A stretch of 64,000 nucleotides of DNA from Mycolicibacterium cosmeticum. Its GTDB lineage: Bacteria > Actinomycetota > Actinomycetes > Mycobacteriales > Mycobacteriaceae. Made by a program: the position numbers and the translations under genes. The notes under the pieces were generated by a model, which was given only the letters and a program-made list of their open reading frames with translations, made no database searches and was not told the DNA's origin. Below, piece by piece: positions 51,129-60,059 of this stretch. The stretch is taken from NCBI RefSeq assembly GCF_000613185.1, contig NZ_CCBB010000001.1:1302001-1366000 (forward strand), written 5' to 3'. Every line of letters starts with the position of its first letter. Position 1 is the first letter of the stretch.

Positions 51129-53134
51129 GCACCAACCTCGTCGAGGTGCTGCGCCCCGGCATGCTCACCACGGTGCAGGACTGGCCCGGCCGGATCGGAT
51201 TCTGGCACATCGGCGTCCCGCCCTCCGGACCGATGGACGACCTGTCGTTCCGGATCGGGAACCGGGTGCTGGGCAACGCCGAAGGCCTGGCCGGGCTGGA
51301 ATGCACCCGCAGCGGGCCCGCGCTGCGTTTCCCCGACGGCGGCCGGGTCTGTGTGACGGGCGCACCGGTGCCGGTGACGGTGGACGGTGTGCGGGTGCCG
51401 CAGTGGCAGTCGGTGACCGTGCCCGCCGGTGGCGTGCTCGACGTCGGAACGCTGTCCGGGCCCGGCATGCGCTGCTACGTGCTGGTGGCCGGCGGGTTGG
51501 TGGAGCCCGAATACCTGGACAGCACAGCGACGTTCACCCTGGGATCGTTCGGTGGGCACGATGGTCGGGCGTTGCGTGCCGGTGACGAGCTACACGCCGG
51601 ACGCGACCCCGGGCCGCACCAGGACCGGCCGGACCGCGACGCCAGGGCGGCCATCGACGAACAGCCCAGCATCGGGCACCGCTGGGAGATCGCGGTCACC
51701 GAGGGGCCGCACGGCGCGCCGGAGTTCTTCACCCGCGCCGACATCGACACCATCATCGGCACCGACTACACGGTGCACTTCAACTCCGACCGCACCGGTG
51801 TGCGACTGGAGGGCCCCAAACCGCAGTGGGCCCGCACCGACGGCGGTGAGGCCGGCCTGCACCCGTCCAACATCCACGACAACGCCTATTGCGTGGGTGC
51901 GCTCGACTTCACCGGTGACACACCGATTCTGCTCGGCCCCGACGGCCCCAGCCTGGGTGGCTTCGTCTGCCCCGTCACCGTCGTCGGCGGCGACCGCTGG
52001 AAGCTGGGCCAGCTCGCGCCCGGCGACACGGTGCGATTCGTCCCGGTGCGCGCCGACCGGGCGCCCTCGCTGCGCAGCATCGACATGGATCGCCGGGCGT
52101 CGTTCCCATGGGTGCAATCCACCGGCGGCGACGGCGACGACGGTGTGTTGGGGCGGTTCAGCGCCGCCGACGGCACCGAGGTGACGATGCGCCGGGCGGG
52201 CGACGGCGGTGTCCTCGTCGAATACGGGCAGATGGTGCTCGACCTCGTGCTGCGGGCGCGCGTGCACGTGCTCTACGAACACCTGCTGGCGCTGCAGGTC
52301 ACCGGGGTCACCGAGCTGACGCCGGGTGTGCGCTCACTGCAGGTGCAATTCGACCCGGCCGTGCTGTCCATGGCCGAGGTGGTCGACCTGATCGCCCGTA
52401 CCGACGAAAGCCTGCCTGCCTCAACCGAATTGGTGGTACCCAGCCGCACCGTACGGCTGCCGCTGTCGTGGGACGATCCGGCCACCCGCGAGGCCATCCA
52501 GCGGTACATGCACGGCGTGCGGGCCGATGCGCCGTGGTGCCCGTGGAATATCGAGTTCATCCGCCGGGTCAACGGCCTGGCGGATGTGGCACAGGTGTAC
52601 GACATCGTGTTCGACGCCGAGTATCTGGTGCTGGGCCTGGGCGACGTGTACCTGGGCGCGCCGGTGGCCACTCCCCTGGACCCGCGCCATCGCCTGGTGA
52701 CCACCAAGTACAACCCGGCCCGCACCTGGACCCCGGAGAACGCCGTGGGGATCGGCGGGGCGTACATGTGCGTCTACGGCATGGAGGGTCCCGGCGGCTA
52801 CCAGTTCGTCGGACGCACCACCCAGGTGTGGAATCACCGGCATCCGGCCGACTCGCAGTCCTTCGAGCCGGGCACGCCGTGGTTGCTGCGCTACTTCGAC
52901 CGGATCAGCTTCTACCCGGTGAGCGCGGACGAGCTACTCGATCTGCGCGCGGACATGGCGGCCGGGCGCGGACAGGTGCAGATCGCCGACAGCCAGTTCG
53001 ACCTCGGTGGGTACCGTGACTTCCTGGCCGCACACGCGGACTCGATCGCGAGCTTCCGCGCCCAGCAGGCCGCCGCGTTCGGCGCCGAGCGACAGGCCTG
53101 GGACCGCGCCGGCGAGTTCCGCCGAGCGGGCTGA
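51125..53134 (+). CDS. Urea/guanidine carboxylase-like protein with carboxyltransferase domains only
   Basis: This 669-residue protein contains an AHS2/PxpC-like domain (about 1-310; HIGVPPSGPMDDLSFRIGNRVLGN) and then an AHS1/PxpB-like domain (about 345-590; GVTELTPGVRSLQVQFDP, LGLGDVYLGAP). This order is that of urea/guanidine carboxylase. The N-terminal biotin carboxylase (about 450 residues) and the C-terminal biotinyl domain are both missing; the protein ends where the biotinyl linker would start. Allophanate hydrolase is also absent. The GTG at 51125 overlaps the upstream stop. It may work with a separate biotin carboxylase/carrier subunit or have a different reaction. Confidence 0.88.
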   Translation: MSTNLVEVLRPGMLTTVQDWPGRIGFWHIGVPPSGPMDDLSFRIGNRVLGNAEGLAGLECTRSGPALRFPDGGRVCVTGAPVPVTVDGVRVPQWQSVTVPAGGVLDVGTLSGPGMRCYVLVAGGLVEPEYLDSTATFTLGSFGGHDGRALRAGDELHAGRDPGPHQDRPDRDARAAIDEQPSIGHRWEIAVTEGPHGAPEFFTRADIDTIIGTDYTVHFNSDRTGVRLEGPKPQWARTDGGEAGLHPSNIHDNAYCVGALDFTGDTPILLGPDGPSLGGFVCPVTVVGGDRWKLGQLAPGDTVRFVPVRADRAPSLRSIDMDRRASFPWVQSTGGDGDDGVLGRFSAADGTEVTMRRAGDGGVLVEYGQMVLDLVLRARVHVLYEHLLALQVTGVTELTPGVRSLQVQFDPAVLSMAEVVDLIARTDESLPASTELVVPSRTVRLPLSWDDPATREAIQRYMHGVRADAPWCPWNIEFIRRVNGLADVAQVYDIVFDAEYLVLGLGDVYLGAPVATPLDPRHRLVTTKYNPARTWTPENAVGIGGAYMCVYGMEGPGGYQFVGRTTQVWNHRHPADSQSFEPGTPWLLRYFDRISFYPVSADELLDLRADMAAGRGQVQIADSQFDLGGYRDFLAAHADSIASFRAQQAAAFGAERQAWDRAGEFRRAG

Positions 53135-53206
53135 GCCGTTTGTTCACCTGGATGTGGCAACCTGTTCACGACTTTCGACAGTGACTTCGTCCAGACAAAG
53201 GTGAAA

Positions 53207-54652
53207 ATGCCTGCTGCCAAGCCCAAGACCGCCCGCTATACCGAGGTGGAACGCAAGTTCGACCTGCTGGAAACCACGGTGTCCCCTTCGTTCGAGGGGC
53301 TGGCCGTCGTGACACGGGTGCAGCATTCACCGACCCAGACGCTGGAGGCGGTCTACTACGACACCGCCGGCTACGACCTGGCCGCACGCAAGATCACGCT
53401 GCGCCGTCGCACCGGAGGCAGTGACGCGGGCTGGCACATCAAACTGCCCACCACCGGTGCCGACACCCGCACCGAGGTGCGGGCCGCCCTGGCCGACGCG
53501 GTGCCCAAGGAGATTCGCGACGTGGTGGCCGCGATCGTGCGCGATCGGCCCCTGCAGGCGGTGGCCAGGATCACGACGCAGCGCTCGGTGTCGCTGTTGT
53601 TCGGCGCCGACGGCACCCCGCTCGCGGAGTTCTGCGACGACAACGTGACGGCCTCGGCGCTGCGCCCGGACAGTGAACCGCAGGTGTGGCGGGAGTGGGA
53701 GCTGGAGCTGGTCGGCGGCGGTTCGCCGGAGGTGCTGGAGCGGTTGGCCAACCGGCTGCTGGACGCCGGCGCCGTCCCGGCCGGGCACGGATCGAAGCTG
53801 GCCAAGGTGCTCGACGTCGCGGTGCCCGAGCCGGCGCCGGTCTCGGCGGACCCGGTGCATCGGGCCATCGCCGAGAACGTCGACGCGCTGCTGGTGTGGG
53901 ACCGTGCCGTGCGCGCCGACGCGTGGGACGCGGTGCACCAGATGCGGGTCACCACCCGCAAGATCCGCAGCCTGCTGGCCGAGGAATCGGGCCCCGAGAA
54001 CACCTGGATCCTGGACGAGCTCAAGCAACTGGCCGCGGTGCTGGGGGTGGCCCGCGACGCCGAGGTGTTGGCGGACAAGTACCAGCGCGCCCTGGATTCG
54101 CTGCCCGCCGATCTGGTGCGCGGTCCGGTGCGCGAGCGGCTGGTCGAGGGCGCCAAGCAGAAGTACAAGGCCGGCTGGCGCCGGTCGGTGGCGGCGATGC
54201 GCTCCGAGCGGTACTTCCGGCTGCTCGACGCGCTGGACGCCGTGGTCGCCGCCGCCCCCGCCGCCGCCGGCGGCGCGGAGTCCCAGCCCGTCACCGTGGA
54301 GAGTGCCTACCGCAAGGTGAAGAAGGCGGCCAAGGCGGCCGAGGCCGAGGGCACCGACGAGGCACTGCACCGAATCCGCAAGCGCGCCAAGCAGCTTCGC
54401 TACACCGCCGCCGCACACGGTGACACCGCGGTGGCCGACAGCGCCAAGACCATCCAGACGTTGCTCGGCGATCACCAGGACAGTGTGGTCAGCCGCACCC
54501 ACCTGCTGGCGCAGGCCGACGCCGCACACGCCGCGGGCGAGGACACCTTCACCTACGGCCTGCTGTACCAGATGGAGGCCGAGGTTGCGCTCTACGCCGA
54601 AGACGAGGTCGGCGCCGCGCTGAAGGCACTGCGCAAGGCGGTGGGCAAGTAG
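53207..54652 (+). CDS. CYTH-CHAD domain protein (Rv2226-like)
   Basis: This 481-residue protein has an N-terminal CYTH (triphosphate tunnel) domain with EVERKFDL and later basic and acidic tunnel residues. A C-terminal CHAD domain (about 210-480) is rich in conserved basic residues (VHQMRVTTRKIRSLL; HRIRKRAKQLRYTAAAHG). CYTH domains act on triphosphates; CHAD domains bind polyphosphate, so a polyphosphate-related role is likely. The ATG at 53207 has AAAGG five bases upstream; a GTG at 53201 is possible. It ends just before the convergent rnpB. Confidence 0.92.
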   Translation: MPAAKPKTARYTEVERKFDLLETTVSPSFEGLAVVTRVQHSPTQTLEAVYYDTAGYDLAARKITLRRRTGGSDAGWHIKLPTTGADTRTEVRAALADAVPKEIRDVVAAIVRDRPLQAVARITTQRSVSLLFGADGTPLAEFCDDNVTASALRPDSEPQVWREWELELVGGGSPEVLERLANRLLDAGAVPAGHGSKLAKVLDVAVPEPAPVSADPVHRAIAENVDALLVWDRAVRADAWDAVHQMRVTTRKIRSLLAEESGPENTWILDELKQLAAVLGVARDAEVLADKYQRALDSLPADLVRGPVRERLVEGAKQKYKAGWRRSVAAMRSERYFRLLDALDAVVAAAPAAAGGAESQPVTVESAYRKVKKAAKAAEAEGTDEALHRIRKRAKQLRYTAAAHGDTAVADSAKTIQTLLGDHQDSVVSRTHLLAQADAAHAAGEDTFTYGLLYQMEAEVALYAEDEVGAALKALRKAVGK

Positions 54653-54654
54653 GG

Positions 54655-55062
<408 letters not shown>

Positions 55063-55066
55063 GATC

Positions 55067-55072
55067 ACCGTA
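55067..55072 (-). promoter_or_regulatory. -10 box of rnpB
   Basis: On the minus strand TACGGT lies about six bases before the first paired base of P1. Its -35 region must lie in the last codons of the HNH gene. Confidence 0.5.
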
Positions 55073-55085
55073 CCCTTTTCTGCGT

Positions 55086-56450
55086 TTACGGCGGTAACTC
55101 TGCGCCGCGGTTGAGGGCGCGTTCGTGCGCGATGCGATACGCGCGCGCCTGCGCCCGGGTGCGGCTCCGGGTCGGCATCGCCAGCCCACGGGTCGCCTTC
55201 GGCGGTGGCGCGGTGGCGGGAGCGAGGTCGGCGGTGGGCGCGGCCATCGCCGGGAAGAACAGCGCGCCATCGGGTTTGGTCTTGTAGATGCGCCCGGCGG
55301 GGGAGATCACCGTGACGCTGCCGTCGGGGCCCTGAGTGTCGGTCCAGCCCGGGCAGAAGGTCTTCACGAGGTGGTGGACCCGGCAATAGAGCTTGGTGTT
55401 GGACGGGTGGGTGGGCCCGTACGGCCACGGGGTGGTGTGGTCGATATCGGCCCGTTCGGCCGGCACATCGCAGCCGGGCCACCGGCAGGTCAGGTCGCGG
55501 CAGCGCACGAAGTCGGCCAGCTTGGCCGACGGCCGATAGCCCGGCTCGGCGGTCAGACTCGCCGCGTCGGCGACCGGCCGGCACCGCGCCTGCGACGCCA
55601 TGGCCCGCACCTGCTCGGCGGGAACCGTCCCGTACCCGGGCACCAAACCCGGGGTGTCGCCGGTGCCGTCGAGCGTCGACTGTTCGGCCACCACGTGGAT
55701 GACGACGCCGGCGGCCGGGGCGTCGGCGTCCTTGGCGGGGCACTCCGGTGATCCACACAGACAGGGCAACCGCGTGCCGCCCTCGCTCAACACCCGCAAG
55801 GCATCGGCCCGGCGCTGGGCGAACGTCCGCGGGTCCGCACTGCAGACGGTGCCGGCGATCTGGCTGAGGCGCTTGTCCACCACCGCGGCATCGGCAGCAT
55901 CGATCGATCCGTAGACGTCGGACAGCCCGTTGTCCCCGGGCTGAATCTCGATATGGCGGTCGAGGCGGCGCTGTTTGGCCACCCGGACCGCCTCGGGATC
56001 GACATCGTGCACCATCCAGTCGACCTGCTCGGCGACCCAATCCCGGGAATGGGCGCACCAGCCGGGTGCCGCGGCGGCCAGCTGATCGTCGAGGACGGTC
56101 AGCACGTCGGGGTCGGTGATCAACGCCGTGCGCGCGACGACCGCGGTGAAATGCCCGTACTCCATGTCCCCGGCCAGAAACACCTCGGCCAGCCGCGGCA
56201 ACCGCTCGATCAACGTCTGCCCGTGCGCCATCTCGGTGGAAGCACGTTTGCGCCCGATGCCCAGCTCGGCGGCCACCTCGACGGCGACCATCTCCCAGTC
56301 GTCGACCACCCAGTCCTCGTGGGTGTTGCCCAGCTCGACCATCCGCTCCCGCGCGTAATGTCCCAGATCGATCAACCGCCGCGCGGTCGCGGCACGCTCG
56401 GCCCGCAACGCCGCGCGGGCGGAGTCGAGATGCCGGATCGATTCGAACAT
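55086..56450 (-). CDS. DUF222/HNH endonuclease-like protein (13E12 repeat family)
   Basis: This 454-residue protein has the DUF222 domain (about 30-300) and a C-terminal HNH motif: CRDLTCRWPGCD, ADIDHTTPWPYGPTHPSNTKLYCRVHH. This is the 13E12-type family abundant in mycobacteria, of unknown biological role; the HNH residues (D-H, N, H) look intact. The ATG at 56450 follows a leaderless -10, while the frame is open further upstream. The gene ends 23 bases before the RNase P RNA. No repeats or attachment sites flank it. Confidence 0.9.
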   Translation of the reverse strand: MFESIRHLDSARAALRAERAATARRLIDLGHYARERMVELGNTHEDWVVDDWEMVAVEVAAELGIGRKRASTEMAHGQTLIERLPRLAEVFLAGDMEYGHFTAVVARTALITDPDVLTVLDDQLAAAAPGWCAHSRDWVAEQVDWMVHDVDPEAVRVAKQRRLDRHIEIQPGDNGLSDVYGSIDAADAAVVDKRLSQIAGTVCSADPRTFAQRRADALRVLSEGGTRLPCLCGSPECPAKDADAPAAGVVIHVVAEQSTLDGTGDTPGLVPGYGTVPAEQVRAMASQARCRPVADAASLTAEPGYRPSAKLADFVRCRDLTCRWPGCDVPAERADIDHTTPWPYGPTHPSNTKLYCRVHHLVKTFCPGWTDTQGPDGSVTVISPAGRIYKTKPDGALFFPAMAAPTADLAPATAPPPKATRGLAMPTRSRTRAQARAYRIAHERALNRGAELPP

Positions 56451-56457
56451 GTGTGCG

Positions 56458-56463
56458 ATTCTA
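56458..56463 (-). promoter_or_regulatory. Leaderless -10 box of the HNH gene
   Basis: On the minus strand TAGAAT lies seven bases before the ATG at 56450. Confidence 0.5.
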
Positions 56464-56493
56464 CTCGTGCCGCGTGACACGCCGTGCGCAAAT

Positions 56494-57156
56494 TCAGCCG
56501 AGAAACGTCACCGTTTCGGACAGCTGCGCCCGCGGCATGGGCGGCGCGGTGACCCCGGGATCCGGGTAGCCGATCGACATGCCGCAGTACAGCACGCGCT
56601 GCGCTGGCGGATCGATCACCTCAGCGACGGTCCGGTGGTACTCGGCCCACGCGATCTGGGGGCAACTGCCGACGCCTTCTGACTGCAGCAGCAGCATGAC
56701 GGTTTGCAAATACATGCCGGCATCACCCCACTGTGCGGCGGGCATGTCCCGGTCCAGGTAGCAGAACAGCGCCGTCGTCGCGCCGAAGCAGTCCCAGTTG
56801 CGGGCCCGCACCCGCGCTCGCGCCGCGTGATCGTCGCGGCCGATACCCAACGCCCCGTAGCGGCGCCTGCCGAACTCCTGCAAGCGTTCTCGGTACGGGC
56901 TGAGCATCGGCTCCGGATAGATCGGCACGGCCAGCGCATCCCCGGTGTCACCGGCGGCCACCCGCTCGGCGATCCGGGACTTCAGCTCGGCCAACCGATC
57001 ACCGGACAGCACGTAGATGTGCCAGGGCTGCAGATTGCCACCCGACGGGCTCTGCGCCGCCGCCGTCAGCACGCGCGCCATGAGCTCCCGGCTCACCGGG
57101 CGGGCCAGGAAATCGCGGACCGACCGCCGGGTGGTCACCGCCTCGTATACGTCCAT
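56494..57156 (-). CDS. Nitroreductase family protein
   Basis: This 220-residue FMN-dependent nitroreductase-family protein has the N-terminal RRSVRDF and APSGGN-like SPSGGNLQPWHIYVL, and the C-terminal GMSIGYPDP. It likely reduces nitro or quinone compounds with NAD(P)H. It is not BluB: the BluB-type sequence features were not seen. The ATG at 57156 follows a leaderless -10. No operon partner is evident; the next gene upstream starts independently. Confidence 0.9.
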   Translation of the reverse strand: MDVYEAVTTRRSVRDFLARPVSRELMARVLTAAAQSPSGGNLQPWHIYVLSGDRLAELKSRIAERVAAGDTGDALAVPIYPEPMLSPYRERLQEFGRRRYGALGIGRDDHAARARVRARNWDCFGATTALFCYLDRDMPAAQWGDAGMYLQTVMLLLQSEGVGSCPQIAWAEYHRTVAEVIDPPAQRVLYCGMSIGYPDPGVTAPPMPRAQLSETVTFLG

Positions 57157-57163
57157 CCGACCG

Positions 57164-57169
57164 ATCGTA
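57164..57169 (-). promoter_or_regulatory. Leaderless -10 box of the nitroreductase gene
   Basis: On the minus strand TACGAT lies seven bases before the ATG at 57156. Confidence 0.45.
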
Positions 57170-57180
57170 TGGCGGGCAAC

Positions 57181-57870
57181 TCACTCTCCGCGCCGGCGCG
57201 CGATCCGGACCGTCACCCGCGGCAGCCGCTGTCCGGGCAGCCGCGCCACCGCGTAGTCCCACGCCAGCCCCTCACCGAGTTGCCAGCGCCGCCAGCGGGC
57301 CAATACGCACATCGCCGCACCCACCGCGGTGCCAGTGAGCGCGCCGACGGTCGGCTGCCCGGCATACCAGAACGCGATCACCACCGCGCTGGCCACGACC
57401 GCGCAGCTCGCGTACAAGGTGTTGCCGCCGAAGATCTGCGGGATCCGAAGCACGAACAGGTCGCGCAGGGCGCCGCCGCCGACGGCGGTGATGGTGCCCA
57501 GCAGCAGTGCCGGCAGCCACCCCAGCCCCAGCGACAGGGTCTTCTGCGTGCCGACCGTCGCCCAGCAGCCCAGCGCCAACGCGTCGATCACCAGGAACGA
57601 GACGTTCCAGGCCCGGCCGCGCACCGGCAGGACGAAGGCGACCACGGCTCCCCCGATGGCGGTCAACGCGTACAACGAATCCGTGAGCGCCACCGGCGGG
57701 CCGTGCTGCAACAGGGTGTCCCGGATGATGCCGCCGCCCAACCCGGACAGCAGCGCCAGCGCCGCGAAACCGACGGGGTCCAAACGCTTGTCGCGGGCGA
57801 CCATGCCGCCGAGGATCGCGTTGGTGAAGACACCGGCCAGGTCGAGGACGCGAAACAGTTCGCCGAACAC
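57181..57870 (-). CDS. TRIC-family (UPF0126) cation channel-like membrane protein
   Basis: This 229-residue protein has two homologous three-helix halves, each with the TRIC signature: GLGGGIIRDTLL near residue 45 and AVGGGALRDLF near residue 130. Bacterial TRIC channels are trimeric potassium-permeable channels. The GTG at 57870 is the start; a TACCCT five bases upstream may be a leaderless -10, but the spacing is short. It lies 12 bases after the oxidoreductase-methyltransferase gene. Confidence 0.9.
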   Translation of the reverse strand: MFGELFRVLDLAGVFTNAILGGMVARDKRLDPVGFAALALLSGLGGGIIRDTLLQHGPPVALTDSLYALTAIGGAVVAFVLPVRGRAWNVSFLVIDALALGCWATVGTQKTLSLGLGWLPALLLGTITAVGGGALRDLFVLRIPQIFGGNTLYASCAVVASAVVIAFWYAGQPTVGALTGTAVGAAMCVLARWRRWQLGEGLAWDYAVARLPGQRLPRVTVRIARRRGE

Positions 57871-57882
57871 GCCTGAGGGTAT

Positions 57883-59433
57883 CTACGATCGGCGCCGCAA
57901 CACCATCACATTGTCGATCAGGTGCCCGGCCTGGCCGTCCGGGCCGGCCGCCTCACGCCCGACCGGTTCGGCGCGCAGCCGCTCCCACTCGGGGCCCAGG
58001 TCCAACCCGGCCAGCACCTCGTCGACGCTCGGGAACGGGTAGTCCTTGTGCTTCGACCACGGCGGTGCGGCACCGTGATCGACGATCACCAGCCGCCCGC
58101 CCGGGGCGACCGAGGCCGCCGCCTTGCGCAGCACGGCGGTCCGATCCAATGGGACCATGGAATGCAGGAACTGGGCAGACACCAGATCGAATTCACCGGA
58201 CGGGAAGCTCTTGTCGAGGTCGTGTTGCTGAAAGTCGATACGCTCCAACAGTTCTCCGGCATCCTCGGCGGCCCGCGCCAACGCGACGCCCGAGATGTCG
58301 GTGGCAACCACCTGCCAGCCCTTGCTGGCCAGCCAGATCGCGTCGGCACCTTCACCACACCCGAGATCCAGGGCACGACCGGGCGGCAGCGACTCGGCAA
58401 CCTCGGCCAGCCGCACGTTCACCCGACCGCTCCAGACCCGTTCGCGCTCACCGTAATGCCGGTCCCAGTGTTGTTCGGCGGTCGAATCGAACACCGGCCA
58501 CGGGAGCCCCGGCAGCCCGACGTCCTCGCCCAGCAGGCTCTGCATCACCGCAGCGCCGGCCATCGAGCCCGACGCGACGGCCGCCGACACCTGCGGCATA
58601 CCCACACAGACGTCACCGGCGGCGAACACGCCGGGCACCGAGGTGCGTTGCATGGGGTCGACGGCGACGGCATCGACGGCGACCGGTGAGGGTGGCGCCA
58701 GTGCCAGCCCCAGCTGCGCCACCAGATCACTGCGCTGCCGCAATCCGACGGCGGCCAACAGTCCCCGGCGCGGCAGGTGTCCACCGTCGGCGAACACCAC
58801 TGCGGTCAATTCTCCTGCTTCCGAGCGTAATTCGGCGACCTGGCGCTCGTCGACCTTGATGCCGGCGCCGGCCAGCAGGTCGAGTTCCTCGGCACCCAGC
58901 CCGGCCGGGCCGTTCGACAGCACGATGACGTCGTCGGTCCAGCCTCTCAGCAGCAGGGCGACGTGCACGGCCCGCTCCCCCTGCGCCAGCACGGCCAGCG
59001 GCTGATCTCGCATCTCCCAGCCGTGACAGAACGGGCAGTGGAACACCGACCGGCCCCACAGCTCGGCCATTCCGGGAACTTCCGGCATCTCGTAGCGCAT
59101 GCCGGCGGCCAGCAGCACCCGCCGCGCCCGCTCCTGGCGACCATCCGCCAGGGTCAGCACGAACCCCGCACCGTCGCGCACGGCGGTGACCACCGTGCCC
59201 GGCCGCACCTCCACGCTTGGATAAGCCCGCAGCTCGGCCCGTCCCATCTCGTACAGCTCCGCGGGCGGACGACCGTCATGGCCGAGCAGGCCGCCGATCC
59301 CGTGCGCGGCCAGATTGCTCTGTGCGCCCTGATCCACGACCAGGGTGCGGCGGCGGGCCCGGCCCAGTACGAGGCCGGCACTCAGACCCGCCGCGCCGCC
59401 GCCGACGATGATGCAATCCCAGGTGATGTCCAT
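57883..59433 (-). CDS. Fusion of thioredoxin-reductase-like FAD oxidoreductase and SAM methyltransferase
   Basis: This 516-residue protein has an N-terminal FAD domain with GGGAAGLSAG (residues 11-20), the dithiol HC133-PF-C136-HGWE and the late FAD motif GVFAAGDV. A class I SAM methyltransferase follows from about residue 315, with ALDLGCGEGADAIWLA. The NADPH-binding site of true thioredoxin reductases is degenerate: AQGERA replaces GGGDSA and no HRR phosphate motif is seen, as in dithiol oxidases of the GliT/HlmI type. The gene is divergent from an XRE-cupin regulator. A role in oxidising and S-methylating a thiol compound is inference. Confidence 0.88.
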   Translation of the reverse strand: MDITWDCIIVGGGAAGLSAGLVLGRARRRTLVVDQGAQSNLAAHGIGGLLGHDGRPPAELYEMGRAELRAYPSVEVRPGTVVTAVRDGAGFVLTLADGRQERARRVLLAAGMRYEMPEVPGMAELWGRSVFHCPFCHGWEMRDQPLAVLAQGERAVHVALLLRGWTDDVIVLSNGPAGLGAEELDLLAGAGIKVDERQVAELRSEAGELTAVVFADGGHLPRRGLLAAVGLRQRSDLVAQLGLALAPPSPVAVDAVAVDPMQRTSVPGVFAAGDVCVGMPQVSAAVASGSMAGAAVMQSLLGEDVGLPGLPWPVFDSTAEQHWDRHYGERERVWSGRVNVRLAEVAESLPPGRALDLGCGEGADAIWLASKGWQVVATDISGVALARAAEDAGELLERIDFQQHDLDKSFPSGEFDLVSAQFLHSMVPLDRTAVLRKAAASVAPGGRLVIVDHGAAPPWSKHKDYPFPSVDEVLAGLDLGPEWERLRAEPVGREAAGPDGQAGHLIDNVMVLRRRS

Positions 59434-59475
59434 GTCATCGAGCTTGCCGAGGATGGCCGTCAGATGCCAAGCTGA

Positions 59476-59492
59476 TTTGCCATGCAGGCAAA
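59476..59492. promoter_or_regulatory. Inverted repeat over the XRE-cupin start codon
   Basis: TTTGCC-ATGCA-GGCAAA is a perfect 6-bp inverted repeat with a 5-base spacer that includes the start codon of the regulator. It is a good candidate operator for autoregulation and control of the divergent fusion gene. Confidence 0.5.
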
Positions 59493-60051
59493 CTCGGTGG
59501 ACGAGACCGTCCGAAAGCGACTGCGCGACCTGCGCAATCAGCAGGGCCTGACCTTGCAGGATGTCGCGGCCCGGGCCAGCATTGACGTGTCGACGCTGAG
59601 CCGGTTGGAGTCGGGCAAGCGGCGGCTGGCCCTGGACCACCTCCCCCGACTGGCCGCGGCGCTGGCCGTCAGCACCGACGAACTGCTACGCGAACCGGGG
59701 TCCGAGGACCCGCGTGTGCGGGGCAGTTCGCACACCCGGCACGGCGTCACGTACTGGCCGTTGACCCGGAACGGGCCCACCGGCGGCCGGCACACCTACA
59801 AGGTGCGGGTCAGCGCGCGGCGCAACAAGCCGCCGGCGGAGTTACCGGTCCACGAGGGTCAGGACTGGATGTACGTGCTGTCCGGGCGGCTGCGGCTGAT
59901 CCTCGGTGAGCGTGATTTCACCATCGAACCCGGTGAGGCCGTGGAGTTTTCGACGTGGACACCGCACTGGTTCGGCACCGTGGACGGGCCGGTCGAGGCG
60001 ATCATGATCTTCGACATCCACGGCGAGCGGATGCACCTGCACAGCTCGTGA
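59482..60051 (+). CDS. XRE-family regulator with C-terminal cupin domain
   Basis: This 189-residue protein has an N-terminal HTH (about 10-65; LTLQDVAARASIDVSTLSRLESGKRRLAL) and a C-terminal cupin (about 105-185; LPVHEGQDWMYVLSGRLRLILGE, EPGEAVEFSTWTPHWFG). Such regulators sense small ligands in the cupin. It is divergent from the oxidoreductase-methyltransferase gene with 48 bases between starts, and a palindrome covers its own start. No Shine-Dalgarno was seen. The ligand is unknown. Confidence 0.9.
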   Translation: MQANSVDETVRKRLRDLRNQQGLTLQDVAARASIDVSTLSRLESGKRRLALDHLPRLAAALAVSTDELLREPGSEDPRVRGSSHTRHGVTYWPLTRNGPTGGRHTYKVRVSARRNKPPAELPVHEGQDWMYVLSGRLRLILGERDFTIEPGEAVEFSTWTPHWFGTVDGPVEAIMIFDIHGERMHLHSS

Positions 60052-60059
60052 CGTCGGGC

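Noticed and set aside
51125..53134. Reading as 5-oxoprolinase subunits PxpB/PxpC fused
   Set aside because: No pxpA (LamB/YcsF) gene is adjacent, the domain order is that of urea/guanidine carboxylase, and the DUF1989 pair is the typical partner of the latter.
55086..56450. Mobile element at the HNH gene
   Set aside because: The 13E12-type family is repeated in mycobacteria, but no terminal repeats, target duplications or transposase were seen here.
56494..57156. BluB (dimethylbenzimidazole synthase) to go with the cobalamin genes
   Set aside because: Sequence features fit a general nitroreductase, and it is about 40 kb away from cobUTS with its own promoter.
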